Shown here in pieces: positions 54,381 to 63,332 of a stretch of DNA of 64,000 nt. Source of the DNA: Geomonas subterranea (GTDB taxonomy: Bacteria > Desulfobacterota > Desulfuromonadia > Geobacterales > Geobacteraceae); assembly GCF_019063845.1 (NCBI RefSeq), contig NZ_CP077683.1, forward strand, positions 3,526,501 through 3,590,500, written 5' to 3'. The notes beneath the pieces are model-generated. The model searched no databases. It saw only the letters and a program-made list of their open reading frames with translations, and had not been told where the DNA came from. Both the position numbers and the translations under genes were made by a program. Every line of letters begins with the position of its first letter. Positions within the stretch are counted from its first letter, which is position 1.

Positions 54381-56639
54381 TCACAGCATGTCCACCGGGT
54401 CCACGTCGATGGTGAGGCGCACCGTGGAGGGGTGGCCGAAGCCGCCACGGAAGTGGAACAGGAGCCGGTGCAGGTCGGCGCGCTCCACCCCCTTCAGGAG
54501 GATCTGCCAGCGGAAGCGGCCGCGCACCTTCCCCAGCGGCGCCGTGACCGGCCCGAGCACTTCCACCCTGAGCCGCGCCTCGCGCTTGATCCTGCGCAAA
54601 AGCCCGGCAGCCTCCTCCGCCGCACGTTCCCCCTGAGCCGCCGCCACCGCCGAGAAGGTGAGCGCCGCCAGGTGCGCGAAGGGGGGATACCCCACCTCCT
54701 CCCGGAAAGCGATCTCCTCGCGGTAGAACCCGAGGTAGTCGTGCGCCACCGCGTGGGTGAGCGCGTAGTGCTCGGGGGCGAGCGTCTGCACCAGCACCCT
54801 CCCCGGCTTGTCGCCGCGCCCGGCGCGCCCCATCACCTGGGTCACCAGCTGAAAGGTGCGCTCGGCGCTGCGAAAATCGGGGAGGTTCAACGAGGCGTCC
54901 GCGGAGAGTACCCCGACCAGGGTGACCCCCGGGAAGTCGTGCCCCTTGGCGATCATCTGGGTGCCGATCAGGATGTCGACCGTCCCCTCCTCCAGTTCCT
55001 TCAGGACCCGGGCGTGCCCCCCCTTTCCCCGGGTGGAGTCCCGGTCCATGCGCGCGACGCGCGCGTCCGGAAAGAGCTTCTGCACCTGGTCCTCGACCCG
55101 CTCCGTGCCGCGCCCCAGGAGGGTGATGGCGCCGCTTTGGCAGTCGGGGCAGGTGCTCGGCGGGAGCATGGTGAAGTCGCAGTAGTGGCAGACGTGCTTT
55201 CCCTTGATGCGGTGATAGGTGAGGGTGACCGCGCAGTTGGGGCAGCGCAGCACGTGACCGCAGGTCTCGCAGACGAGATAGGTGGCGAAGCCGCGCCGGT
55301 TCAAGAAGAGCAGGGTCTGACCGCCGGCGTCCAGGTTCTCCCCCAGCGCCTCGATAAGTTCGGGGAGAAAGATCTCCCCCTTGTGGTTGCGCGCGTCCAG
55401 CATCCGCGTTTGCGGCATGGGGAGGTCGCGCACGCGGTCCGGGAGGCTCAGGTAGCCGAGCCGCCCCGTCTGGGCGGCGTGGTAGCTCGTGACCAGCGGC
55501 GTGGCGGACCCCAGGAGCACCACGGCCCTGCCCAGCTTGCCGCGCACCAGCGCCAGGTCGCGCGCGTTGTAGCGCACCCCCTCGGACTGCTTGTAGCTCC
55601 CCTCGTGCTCCTCGTCGACCACGATCACCCCGATCCCCTCCAACGGCGCGAAGAGGGCCGAGCGGGCCCCGATCACGATGGACGCCTCGCCGCGCCGGAT
55701 GCGGCGCCATTCGTCGAAGCGCTCGCCGTCGGAAAGGCCGGAGTGCAGCACGGCGATGCCGCAGTCGAAGCGGCGCTTGAAGCGCCCCACCAGCTGCGGG
55801 GTGAGGGCGATCTCCGGGACCAGCACCAGCGCACTCCTGCCGGCGCCAAGGGCCACGGCGATGGACTGCAGGTAGACCTCGGTCTTGCCGCTGCCGGTGA
55901 CGCCGTGCAGCAGAAAGGGGGAGAACTCCCCGGTTTCGAGGGCGGCCGAGACTTTGGCCAGCGCCTCCGCCTGGGCGGGGTTCAGCTGAAGGGGGCCGTC
56001 GTGGCCGTACTCCCTGGCCTTGAAGGGATCGCGGTACACCTCGCGCTGGGAGAGGCGCGCGGCGCCCAGTTCCACCAGGCGCCCCAACTGCGCCGTGCAG
56101 GGGCCGAAGCGCTCCCTGAGCTGCGGGCCGGAACACTCCCCCACGTCCAGCAGGTATTCGAGGATCTCGAGCCCCTTCCCCCGGGGGCGAACCGTGCAGT
56201 CCGGCACCGCCGTGTAGAGCCGCTCGGTGCGCACGCTCTTCCCTCCGGCCAGGTACTCCTTGAGGACCGGGGTGCCGTCCTCCGACTGCTCGCAGCGGTA
56301 GCGGCTCACCAGGTTGATCCCGGCGGGGAGCGCCATCTTGATCACCTCGCCCAGCGGGTGCAGGTAATAGCCGGCGATCCAGCGGTAGAACTCCAGCTCG
56401 GCCGGCGTGAACAGCGGCTCCTCGTCGAGGATCTCGAGCACTTCCTTGAGGTCCCCGGCGCCGGGCGCGTCGGCGTCCCCCAGCAGGTACCCGGTGACCT
56501 TGCGCCGTCCGAACGGGACCAGGACGCGCTTGCCGGGGGCGGCGAGCGGGGACAGGCGCCCGGGCACGAGGTAGTGGAAGCTTCCCTCCAGTGGGAGCGG
56601 GATGGCGACCTCTACGATGTGCTGGCTGGTTGTCTGCAT
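54381..56639 (-). CDS. priA: Primosomal protein N' (replication restart helicase PriA)
   Basis: 752 residues. It reloads DnaB at stalled forks. The 3'-end-binding domain is N-terminal (VEVAIPLPLEGSFHYLVPG). The SF2 helicase core has Walker A HGVTGSGKTEVYL, DEEH box VVDEEHEGSYKQ, GSATPLV, the Cys-rich zinc insertion (CETCGHVLRCPNC, CHYCDFTMLPPSTCPDCQ), IGTQMIAKGHDFPGVTLVG and QVMGRAGRG. No strong ribosome site is seen before the ATG at 56639; a GGAGGAG lies ~20 bases up, in a repeat. GC-rich palindromes sit on both sides. Confidence 0.96.
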   Translation of the reverse strand: MQTTSQHIVEVAIPLPLEGSFHYLVPGRLSPLAAPGKRVLVPFGRRKVTGYLLGDADAPGAGDLKEVLEILDEEPLFTPAELEFYRWIAGYYLHPLGEVIKMALPAGINLVSRYRCEQSEDGTPVLKEYLAGGKSVRTERLYTAVPDCTVRPRGKGLEILEYLLDVGECSGPQLRERFGPCTAQLGRLVELGAARLSQREVYRDPFKAREYGHDGPLQLNPAQAEALAKVSAALETGEFSPFLLHGVTGSGKTEVYLQSIAVALGAGRSALVLVPEIALTPQLVGRFKRRFDCGIAVLHSGLSDGERFDEWRRIRRGEASIVIGARSALFAPLEGIGVIVVDEEHEGSYKQSEGVRYNARDLALVRGKLGRAVVLLGSATPLVTSYHAAQTGRLGYLSLPDRVRDLPMPQTRMLDARNHKGEIFLPELIEALGENLDAGGQTLLFLNRRGFATYLVCETCGHVLRCPNCAVTLTYHRIKGKHVCHYCDFTMLPPSTCPDCQSGAITLLGRGTERVEDQVQKLFPDARVARMDRDSTRGKGGHARVLKELEEGTVDILIGTQMIAKGHDFPGVTLVGVLSADASLNLPDFRSAERTFQLVTQVMGRAGRGDKPGRVLVQTLAPEHYALTHAVAHDYLGFYREEIAFREEVGYPPFAHLAALTFSAVAAAQGERAAEEAAGLLRRIKREARLRVEVLGPVTAPLGKVRGRFRWQILLKGVERADLHRLLFHFRGGFGHPSTVRLTIDVDPVDML

Positions 56640-56654
56640 GGGATCGGGGTTGGT

Positions 56655-56760
56655 ACTCCTCCCCCCGGAGGGGGGAGGTTGGGAGGGGGGGAAGAAGGGT
56701 GGATCAGGACGCTGAGTGCCCCCTCCCTGTCCCTCCCCTTCCGGGGGCGGGAACGCTGCG
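56655..56760. repeat. GC-rich palindromic repeats between priA and the flavodiiron gene
   Basis: CTCCTCCCCCCGGAGGGGGGAGG (56656-56678 region, perfect arms) and CCCCTCCCTGTCCCTCCCCTTCCGGGGGCGGG (56719-56750). They belong to the same family as those at 33623 and 23428. Confidence 0.75.
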
Positions 56761-56799
56761 GGAGAGTTCTGCCTGCTGCCGCGTCCTGAGATGACCCTT

Positions 56800-57987
56800 C
56801 TACTTTTTGAGGACTTCTTCGGCCACGGCGCGCCCCAGCGCCTCGCACTCGGCGAGGATCTCGGGCTTGGGCATGAAGGGAGCGCGGATCAGCGGCGCCG
56901 GGAGCTTGAAGTTCATGCTCTTGAGCCTCTCCTCGGCCATGCGGCAGGCCTCGCCGGACCAGCCGTAGCTGCCGAAGACCCCGCCGATGTTCCCCTTGAG
57001 GCTCACGGTGGAAAGGTAGGCGAGGACGTCCCACATCGGCTTCGGGATATCGCGGTTGATGGTCGGCGTGCCGAAGATGAGGCCGTCGCACTCCTCCATC
57101 AGGTCGCGGATGTCGGCTACGGAGGCGTGGTTTATGTGGCACAGCGTGACGTGGACGCCGGCGTCGCCGGCCCCCTTGGCCACGGCCTCGGCCATCTGCT
57201 CGGTGTTGCCGTGCGGGGAGATGTAGAAGATGGCGACGCGGCGGCCGGCGGCCTTGGGCTGGGACCACTTCTGGTACAGCTCCACCGCCTTCCTTGCGTC
57301 GCTTCTGTACACGGGTCCGTGGCTCGGGCAGAGCATCTTGAGCTCGATGCCGTCGAGCTTCGCCACCGCCTGCAGGATGCGCTCCTTGAAGGGACGCATG
57401 ATGCAGTCGAAGTAGAAGCGGGTCTCGCCCGAGAAGTCGGGGCACTCGTCGGCGAAGAGCCCTTCCGGGGAGTAGTGCGAGCCGAAGGCGTCGCAGGAGA
57501 AAAGGGCCTGGTCCTCTTCCAGCAGGGTGAACATGGTGTCCGGCCAGTGCAGAAACGGTGCGGCGATGAAGCTCAGGGTGCGCCCGCCGAGGTCGATACG
57601 GTCGTTGTCCTTCACGATGCGCGACTCGAAGGGGGCGTGGATCTGGTTTCCGAGGAAGGTGCGTGCGGCCTGGCTTGAGACGACCGTCGCCTTCGGGCAG
57701 TGTTTCAGAAGCTGGGAGAGGGACCCGGAGTGGTCCGGCTCGGAGTGGTTCACCACGATGTAGTCGACGTTGGCCGGATCGGTGATGGAGCGGATCTTCT
57801 CGAGAAACTCGTCGAAACGCTTGGCCTTGACCGTGTCGATGATGGCGATGTGGGACTCGCCCTGCACCAGGTAGGAGTTGTAGGTAGTACCGTACTGGGT
57901 GGGAAAGAGGTCGTCGAAGACGGTGAGGCTGGGATCCTTGACACCGATCCAGTGGAGACCCTTTCCAAGTTCAACTGCTGCGGACAT
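56800..57987 (-). CDS. Flavodiiron protein (FprA/A-type flavoprotein)
   Basis: 395 residues. A metallo-beta-lactamase-like diiron domain (~30-250) carries the HxExDH ligand set in NHSEPDHSGSL, plus HWPDTMF and CDAFGSHYSP and CPSHGP. A flavodoxin domain (~250-395) has the FMN loop SPHGNTEQMA and GTPTINRD, GSYGWSGEA. Such enzymes reduce O2 to water or NO to N2O and protect anaerobes; which is preferred cannot be told. The electron donor (rubredoxin) is not adjacent. GGGGGTAGCAG precedes the ATG weakly. Confidence 0.94.
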   Translation of the reverse strand: MSAAVELGKGLHWIGVKDPSLTVFDDLFPTQYGTTYNSYLVQGESHIAIIDTVKAKRFDEFLEKIRSITDPANVDYIVVNHSEPDHSGSLSQLLKHCPKATVVSSQAARTFLGNQIHAPFESRIVKDNDRIDLGGRTLSFIAAPFLHWPDTMFTLLEEDQALFSCDAFGSHYSPEGLFADECPDFSGETRFYFDCIMRPFKERILQAVAKLDGIELKMLCPSHGPVYRSDARKAVELYQKWSQPKAAGRRVAIFYISPHGNTEQMAEAVAKGAGDAGVHVTLCHINHASVADIRDLMEECDGLIFGTPTINRDIPKPMWDVLAYLSTVSLKGNIGGVFGSYGWSGEACRMAEERLKSMNFKLPAPLIRAPFMPKPEILAECEALGRAVAEEVLKK

Positions 57988-58129
57988 CTGCTACCCCCTT
58001 CGTATCTCTCATGTCTGCCGTTAGCCGGCGGCGCTCAGTCGCAAGCGGCCCCCGCGGCGGGACGCCGGGGGGCCGTGTATACACAGGTGCAAACGATACC
58101 AAAACCAACGACTTAAAGCAAGGAAAAGG

Positions 58130-59476
58130 CTAGTTTCCCGCGCCGCCCCTGCCGCGACGGTACTCGACCACCGGCTGCGCGTCGCGCCGGCCGGGGCCGC
58201 TTCCCTGGCCCGGACGGGCGCTTTGCCCGGGGCGTCCCCCCTGGGCGGGACGCCCCTTGGGAGCGAAGCCCTTCTTGCGCGGATCGAAGCCGGGGCGCCC
58301 CTTGCGGGCGCCGGGGCCGGAGTTGTTCCTTCTCAGGGGACGGGTCGGCTCGAGCCCCTCGATGACGTGCTGGGGGAGCGGTTTCCCGGTCAGGCGCTCG
58401 ATGCGGTCGAGGTAGGCGACCTCGTTCATGGAGCAGAACGAGATGGCGATGCCGGTGGCGCCGGCGCGGCCGGTGCGGCCGATGCGGTGCACGTAGTCCT
58501 CGGCGAACTTGGGCAGGTCGAAGTTGATCACGTGGCTGATGCCGGAGACGTCCAGGCCGCGGGCGGCGACGTCGGTGGCGACCAGAAGGCGCACCTTGCC
58601 GCGGCGCATGTTGGTGATGGTCTTGTTGCGCGCCCCCTGCGACATGTCGCCGTGCAGCGCGGCGGCCGCGTGACCCTGCGAGTAGAGTTCGAAGGCGAGC
58701 TGGTCGGCGTCCCTCTTGGTCGCCGAGAAGATGATCGCCTTGGTGACGCTCGCGTCGGAGACCAGGTGCTGCAGCAGGCGGTTCTTGTGGCGCATGTCAT
58801 CTGTGACATGCAGGCGCTGCTCGATCTGGAGGTTGGTGACCTGCGTCACGTCCACCGCGACCCGGACCGGATCCTTCAGGAGGCGCTGGGCGAGTTTCGC
58901 CATGGCGTCATCCATGGTGGCGGTGAAGAGCAGGGTCTGGCGCTCGGTCGGCGCCGCGGCCGCGATGCGGTCCACGTCCTCGGAGAAGCCCATGTCGAGC
59001 ATGCGGTCCGCCTCGTCGAGAACCAGCATCTCCAGGCGGGAGAAGTTGATGGAGCGGCGGTCCAGGTGGTCGATCAGGCGCCCCGGGGTGGCCACGATGA
59101 TGTCGACCGGGCTGGAGAGGAGCATCATCTGGTCGCGGTAGGGCATCCCCCCAAGGATGGAACCGCAGCGCACCCTCATGAACTTGCCGTAGGTCCGGAC
59201 CGCGTCGACGACCTGGATCGCCAGTTCGCGGGTCGGCGTCAGCACCAGGATGCGCGGCCCCTTGCCGCGTACCTGCGACGGGACCAGGAGGCGCTCCAGC
59301 GCCGGGAGGACGAAGGAGGCGGTCTTGCCGGTGCCGGTCTGGGCGCTGCCGATGAGGTCGCGGCCGGAGAGCGCCAGCGGGATGGACTCGGCCTGGATCG
59401 GGGTCGGCTCGGTATAGCCGCAGGCGCTGATTGCTTTGAGGAGAGGGGCGGAGAGATTCAATGATTCAAAAGACAT
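58130..59476 (-). CDS. rhlE: DEAD-box RNA helicase, RhlE type
   Basis: 448 residues. Motifs: Q motif TPIQAESIPLAL, Walker A SAQTGTGKTASF, PTRELAIQ, GG, TPGRLID, VLDEADRMLDMG, SAT-equivalent TATMDD, ARGLDVSGISHVINFD, HRIGRTGRAG. The last ~75 residues are basic and Gly/Arg/Pro-rich (NNSGPGARKGRPGFDPRKKG, RPGQSARPGQGSGPGRR), an RNA-binding tail. AAAGGA precedes the ATG. It helps ribosome assembly and RNA turnover. A hyphenated palindrome GCGACAA-CGA-TTGTCGC lies 122 bp upstream. Confidence 0.94.
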   Translation of the reverse strand: MSFESLNLSAPLLKAISACGYTEPTPIQAESIPLALSGRDLIGSAQTGTGKTASFVLPALERLLVPSQVRGKGPRILVLTPTRELAIQVVDAVRTYGKFMRVRCGSILGGMPYRDQMMLLSSPVDIIVATPGRLIDHLDRRSINFSRLEMLVLDEADRMLDMGFSEDVDRIAAAAPTERQTLLFTATMDDAMAKLAQRLLKDPVRVAVDVTQVTNLQIEQRLHVTDDMRHKNRLLQHLVSDASVTKAIIFSATKRDADQLAFELYSQGHAAAALHGDMSQGARNKTITNMRRGKVRLLVATDVAARGLDVSGISHVINFDLPKFAEDYVHRIGRTGRAGATGIAISFCSMNEVAYLDRIERLTGKPLPQHVIEGLEPTRPLRRNNSGPGARKGRPGFDPRKKGFAPKGRPAQGGRPGQSARPGQGSGPGRRDAQPVVEYRRGRGGAGN

Positions 59477-59597
59477 GCGTTTCCTTTACGTACCCTCACG
59501 ACAAAGCATGACCACGCTGCGATCCCGGGAATCCCCACGGGACGAAGGCGGCTGCTGCGCCGGAAGGCGGTGAAATGTGGGGCGTGCCAAACCCGCC

Positions 59598-59614
59598 GCG
59601 ACAACGATTGTCGC
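59598..59614. promoter_or_regulatory. Palindrome upstream of rhlE
   Basis: GCGACAACGATTGTCGC: 7-bp perfect arms with CGA between, 122 bp before the start codon. Confidence 0.35.
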
Positions 59615-59841
59615 AGGCTTAGCTGAATATTTCTCGGCAACACGCCATTATGACCGGCAAACCATACATCGTTGCCAACCAATTAGCTGCTGCCGCATTT
59701 CTCGTGGGGATTAACCTGAATGCGAGGGGTTGGATCGATGGGAGGGGTATAACCCCGGTGGAACTGATGTCAGTCAGGCGAACAGCTTTACTACATGCGC
59801 CCGACAAAGGCAAGTTTTTCTTTTACCGTATACGTTTACAA

Positions 59842-59872
59842 GAGAAAACCCCGCTTTGGGGGCGGGGTTCTC
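59842..59872 (-). terminator. Terminator of the HU gene
   Basis: On the minus strand GAGAACCCCGC pairs with GCGGGGTTTTCTC (two extra T residues bulge), followed by TTGT. It lies ~60 bp after the stop. Confidence 0.75.
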
Positions 59873-59930
59873 ATGCGTGCCGGAGACGTAGCAACAGTCG
59901 TGGAGGGGCACGTCGCTGGCTGGTCCGGGA

Positions 59931-60215
59931 CTACTTCTTCTTGGCAGCGATGGCGTCCTTCAGGGCCTTGCCCGGGCGGAACTTGGGCACCTTGGCTTCG
60001 GCGATCTTGATCTCCTTGCCGGTCTGCGGGTTCCTGCCGGTACGGGCCTGGCGGCTGGAAACCTCGAAGCTGCCGAAACCTACCAGGGTTACCCTGTCGC
60101 CCTTCTTCAGCGCACCGCTCACGGTGGAGATGAATGCACCGACGGCCTTCTCGGCTGCGGCCTTGGGGATGTTTGCGGACTTCGCCACTGCTTCGACCAG
60201 TTCTGCTTTAGTCAT
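59931..60215 (-). CDS. hup: HU-family nucleoid DNA-binding protein
   Basis: 94 residues. [20 protein letters not shown] is the helical dimer part, [28 protein letters not shown] the beta-arm with the conserved GFGSFxxxxRxxRxGRNPxTG signature, and [13 protein letters not shown] the C-terminal helix. It bends DNA as a dimer. AGGAGG-type site (AAGGAGGG) lies before the ATG, and a good promoter is at 60250-60277. A terminator follows, so it is transcribed alone. IHF was considered; the sequence is HU-like. Confidence 0.96.
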   Translation of the reverse strand: MTKAELVEAVAKSANIPKAAAEKAVGAFISTVSGALKKGDRVTLVGFGSFEVSSRQARTGRNPQTGKEIKIAEAKVPKFRPGKALKDAIAAKKK

Positions 60216-60249
60216 GTGAGACCCTCCTTGGCTGGATTAAATTAACGCC

Positions 60250-60277
60250 ACTATAATCATATATTCGTAACTTGCAA
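60250..60277 (-). promoter_or_regulatory. Sigma-70 promoter of the HU gene
   Basis: Minus strand TTGCAA (60272-60277), 16-bp AT-rich spacer, TATAGT (60250-60255), about 35 bp before the start codon. Confidence 0.65.
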
Positions 60278-60433
60278 GGGTTTTTTTGATCCGGCTGCCA
60301 TTTTCCCCGCGTCAGGAGCGGTTCTAGCCCATTTTTAACGCCTCGATCCGCTCCTGGCAAGGGTTTACGCCGGCGGGTTCCGGCGGGCCAAACAACCGTC
60401 CCCGCCGCAGAAAAACCTTCTGAAACCGGGCTG

Positions 60434-62923
60434 TTACGGCGTAGAAGCCGCCTCGGGCGCCGGGTCCGAGCCGTAGCTGGTCGGCTCGGTCCCCGAGACG
60501 AAGCATTCCTGCACCGCACCCGGGGTCCCTTCCTTGGCCAGGTGCCCGTTGCGCGGGTCGATGAGGGCGAAGGTGACGTTGCCCGGGGTGGGGAACGATT
60601 TCACCGGGACCCCGGCCAGGGCGCGCTGCATGAACTCGGTCCAGATAGGGGCGGCCGCCTGCCCGCCGGAACCGCCGGAACCGAGACTGCGCTCCTGGTC
60701 GTACCCGACCCAGACCCCGGCCACCAGTTGCGGCACGTATCCCACGAACCAGGCGTCCTTCATGTCGTTGGTGGTGCCGGTCTTGCCCGCCACCGGACGC
60801 CCCAGGGCGCGTGCCCTGCCGCCGGTACCGCTGGAGACGACGCTTTCCATCAGGTTGGTCATGATGAAGGCGGTCTCGGGGGGGATCACCGGGACCACGC
60901 CACCGCTCGCCTCGGAGAGCACCGGCTGCCCCGGCTGCGGAACCGCCGGCGGGGCAGCCCCCTCCTCACCGTCCCCTTCCGCAGGCGCATCCGCCGCAGC
61001 GCTCGACATCTTGCCGAAGACCGGCACCTTCGGCTCCTGCACCTCTTCCAGCACGTTGCCGTCGCGGTCGAGCACCTTGGTGACGAAGTAGGGGGTGGTG
61101 CGGTAGCCGCCCGAGGCGAACACCGCGTAGGCGCTGGTGAGCTCCATGGGGGTGACGCTGGAGGAGCCCAGGGCAAGCGTCAGGTTGCTGGCCAGGGGGG
61201 AGGTGATGCCGAGCTTCTTGGCGTAGTCGATGGCGGTACCCACGCCGATCTTTTCCAGGATCTTGACGCTGACCACGTTGATGGAGTTGGTAAGCGCCTC
61301 GCGCATGGTGACGGGGCCGCGGTAGACGTTGTCGTAGTTCTTCGGCTTCCAGGCCTTGTCGCCGCCGCTTTCGTACTCCACCTGGGAGTCGTCGATGATG
61401 CTCGCCGTGGTCATGCCGTGCTCGAGGGCCGCCGCGTAGATGACCGGCTTGAAGGCGGAGCCCGGATTCCTCTTGGCCTGCATGGCGCGGTTGAACTGGC
61501 TCTTCTTGTAGTCGTACCCGCCGACCATGGCCCGCACCCCGCCGGTCATCGGGTCGATGGCGATCAGCGCCGCCTGCGCCTCGGGGACCTGGTCCAGGGC
61601 GAAGACCGCACCGGCGCGGTTCTTGTCCGGCTCCTTCACCTGCAGCTCGAGCACCGCGCCCAGGCCTATGGCCCTTTTCGCCTGCGGCTTTCCGTAGCTG
61701 TTGACGAGTTCCACCTTGCCGGCCCACTCCATGTTTTTCTTGGGGAGCGTCCCGGTGCGGTCACCAACCCGGACCGTCAGCTCGCGTTTCGCCGGATCTA
61801 CCCCGGTCACCACGCCCTGGTAGACCGCTCCCTGCTTCAGGGAGAGTTCGTCGATGTCGTCCTCGACCTTCTTGCAGAAGGGCTCCACCTCGGTCTCGGC
61901 GAGGTACCTGGCTGCGCCGCGGAACCCCTGGCGCTTGTCCACCGCCTTGAGACCGTTGACCACGGAGTCGTAGGCCCCCCTCTGCATCTCGGCGTTCATG
62001 GTGGTGTAGATCTTGAGGCCGTCCTTGTAGAGGCGCTCCTCGCCGTACTTCTCGACCAGCTGCTGCCTCACCTGCTCGAGGAAATACGCCGACTGCTCCG
62101 CGTTCACCTTCTTCAGGGGCTGGATCACGATGGGGGTCGCCTTGGCGTACTCCGCCTCGGCCTGCGTGATGTACCCTTCCTTCACCATCCGCTCCAGGAC
62201 GTACCCCTGGCGCTCCTTGGCCCGCTCCAGGTGCTTGATGGGAGAGTAGCTGTTGGGGGCCTTGGGGAGACCGGCCAGCATCGCCATCTCGGCCAGGTTC
62301 AGCTTGTCGACCTCCTTGCCGAAGTAGGTCTCCGCCGCCAGCTGCACGCCGTAGGCACCGGCACCGAGGTAGATCTGGTTCAGGTAGATGTAGAGGATCT
62401 CGTCCTTGGTGAGCCGCTCCTCCATCCTCTTGGCCAGGATCGCCTCCTTGAGCTTCCTGGAGAACTTCTTCTCCGGGGTGAGCAGCATGGACTTGGCCAC
62501 CTGCTGCGTGATGGTGGAAGCCCCCTCCTTCTTGCGCATCGAGATCAGGTTCTTCACCGCGGCGCGGGCGATCCCCAGGTAGTCGATCCCCTTGTGCTGG
62601 TAAAAGTTGGAGTCCTCGGCGGACACGAAGGCCTGGATCAGCCGCTTGGGCATCTTGTCCACCGGCACCACGGTGCGCCGCTCGAGGTAGAACTCGCCGA
62701 CCAGGGTGCCGTCCTGGCCGTAGACCTGCGAGAGGATCGGGGGGCGGTAGTCGGCGAGACGGTCCACCTTGGGGAGCGCGCCCAGGAGGTAGAAGAAATA
62801 CCCCAGGAAGGCGAACAGCATGACGGTTGCGCCACCGGTGGCGCCCCAGAGCAGGTACTTGAGGGTTGGCGATTTCTTCAACCTGCGCTGCGGCTGTCGC
62901 GGCTGCGCCTTGTAAGTTTCCAT
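60434..62923 (-). CDS. Penicillin-binding protein 1A, bifunctional peptidoglycan synthase
   Basis: 829 residues from ATG 62923 (METYKAQPRQPQRR), placed just before the basic segment and single membrane helix (LLWGATGGATVMLFAFLGYFF). A GTG at 63061 would add 46 residues of doubtful character. Glycosyltransferase GT51: EDSNFYQHKGIDY, GASTITQQVAKSML, KRMEERLTKDEILYIYLNQ. An OB-like insert, then transpeptidase: PGSAFKPVIYAAALE (SxxK serine), SINVV (SxN), GKTGTTNDMKDAWFVGY (KTG). Between ~690 and 720 is a low-complexity acidic/Pro stretch (PAEGDGEEGAAPPAVPQPGQ). The product builds and cross-links glycan strands. Confidence 0.95.
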   Translation of the reverse strand: METYKAQPRQPQRRLKKSPTLKYLLWGATGGATVMLFAFLGYFFYLLGALPKVDRLADYRPPILSQVYGQDGTLVGEFYLERRTVVPVDKMPKRLIQAFVSAEDSNFYQHKGIDYLGIARAAVKNLISMRKKEGASTITQQVAKSMLLTPEKKFSRKLKEAILAKRMEERLTKDEILYIYLNQIYLGAGAYGVQLAAETYFGKEVDKLNLAEMAMLAGLPKAPNSYSPIKHLERAKERQGYVLERMVKEGYITQAEAEYAKATPIVIQPLKKVNAEQSAYFLEQVRQQLVEKYGEERLYKDGLKIYTTMNAEMQRGAYDSVVNGLKAVDKRQGFRGAARYLAETEVEPFCKKVEDDIDELSLKQGAVYQGVVTGVDPAKRELTVRVGDRTGTLPKKNMEWAGKVELVNSYGKPQAKRAIGLGAVLELQVKEPDKNRAGAVFALDQVPEAQAALIAIDPMTGGVRAMVGGYDYKKSQFNRAMQAKRNPGSAFKPVIYAAALEHGMTTASIIDDSQVEYESGGDKAWKPKNYDNVYRGPVTMREALTNSINVVSVKILEKIGVGTAIDYAKKLGITSPLASNLTLALGSSSVTPMELTSAYAVFASGGYRTTPYFVTKVLDRDGNVLEEVQEPKVPVFGKMSSAAADAPAEGDGEEGAAPPAVPQPGQPVLSEASGGVVPVIPPETAFIMTNLMESVVSSGTGGRARALGRPVAGKTGTTNDMKDAWFVGYVPQLVAGVWVGYDQERSLGSGGSGGQAAAPIWTEFMQRALAGVPVKSFPTPGNVTFALIDPRNGHLAKEGTPGAVQECFVSGTEPTSYGSDPAPEAASTP

Positions 62924-63332
62924 GTCGAGAGGATCTCCGATCGGGATAGATGCGTGCGCTGGATCAGACCCGGCGTACCCGGAAGGCCGGTGGTCGGGGA
63001 GGCGGGAAGCTCCTTTGCCCCCTGCGGCAAGGGTAGAGCTGGACGGGAATCTGCGGTGCACCTCATTGATGCCGCGCCCGGGATCCGGGCGCCAAGACGG
63101 AGATTATCCCAGATCGTCCTTGCAATTCAAGGTTATTATGCTCCCCTCGCGCCGCGCCCCCCCTCGCGGGGACCGGCGCCGGCACCTCCTGGCCGCGGGG
63201 TCGCCCCCCCTCCACTCCCCTCCCGGAACCCCCTTATCCCTTTATAATGTATACACATTCTCTTATTGGGCCAAAAAATGCTATGATCCTCCCGCTGTAC
63301 CATCCCCGGACCCGGAGCCCGACCCTAGAGAG
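62924..63332. other. Divergent intergenic region PBP1A / CitG-type gene
   Basis: 409 bp. The PBP1A-proximal part is open in the PBP1A frame but looks non-coding. Around 63240-63290 the DNA becomes AT-rich (TTTATAATGTATACACATTC, then TATGAT at 63282 as a possible -10 for the plus-strand gene, without a recognisable -35). No gene or repeat was identified. Confidence 0.45.

Larger units (their letters stand above)
59477..59930. other. Intergenic region between rhlE and the HU gene, 454 bp
   Basis: It holds the palindrome at 59598-59614, the HU terminator at 59842-59872 and, between them, moderately AT-rich DNA with no convincing gene. It is long for a 5' leader and could contain a regulated rhlE leader, but no known riboswitch was recognised. 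Confidence 0.45.

Noticed and set aside
58075-58084. GTGTATACAC as a regulator site ahead of the flavodiiron gene
   Set aside because: A 10-bp palindrome is too short to stand on its own, and it lies close to the rhlE end with no second copy nearby.
60542-63247. 901-codon plus-strand open frame opposite PBP1A
   Set aside because: Same shadow effect; minus-strand motifs (SxxK, SxN, KTG) settle the coding strand.
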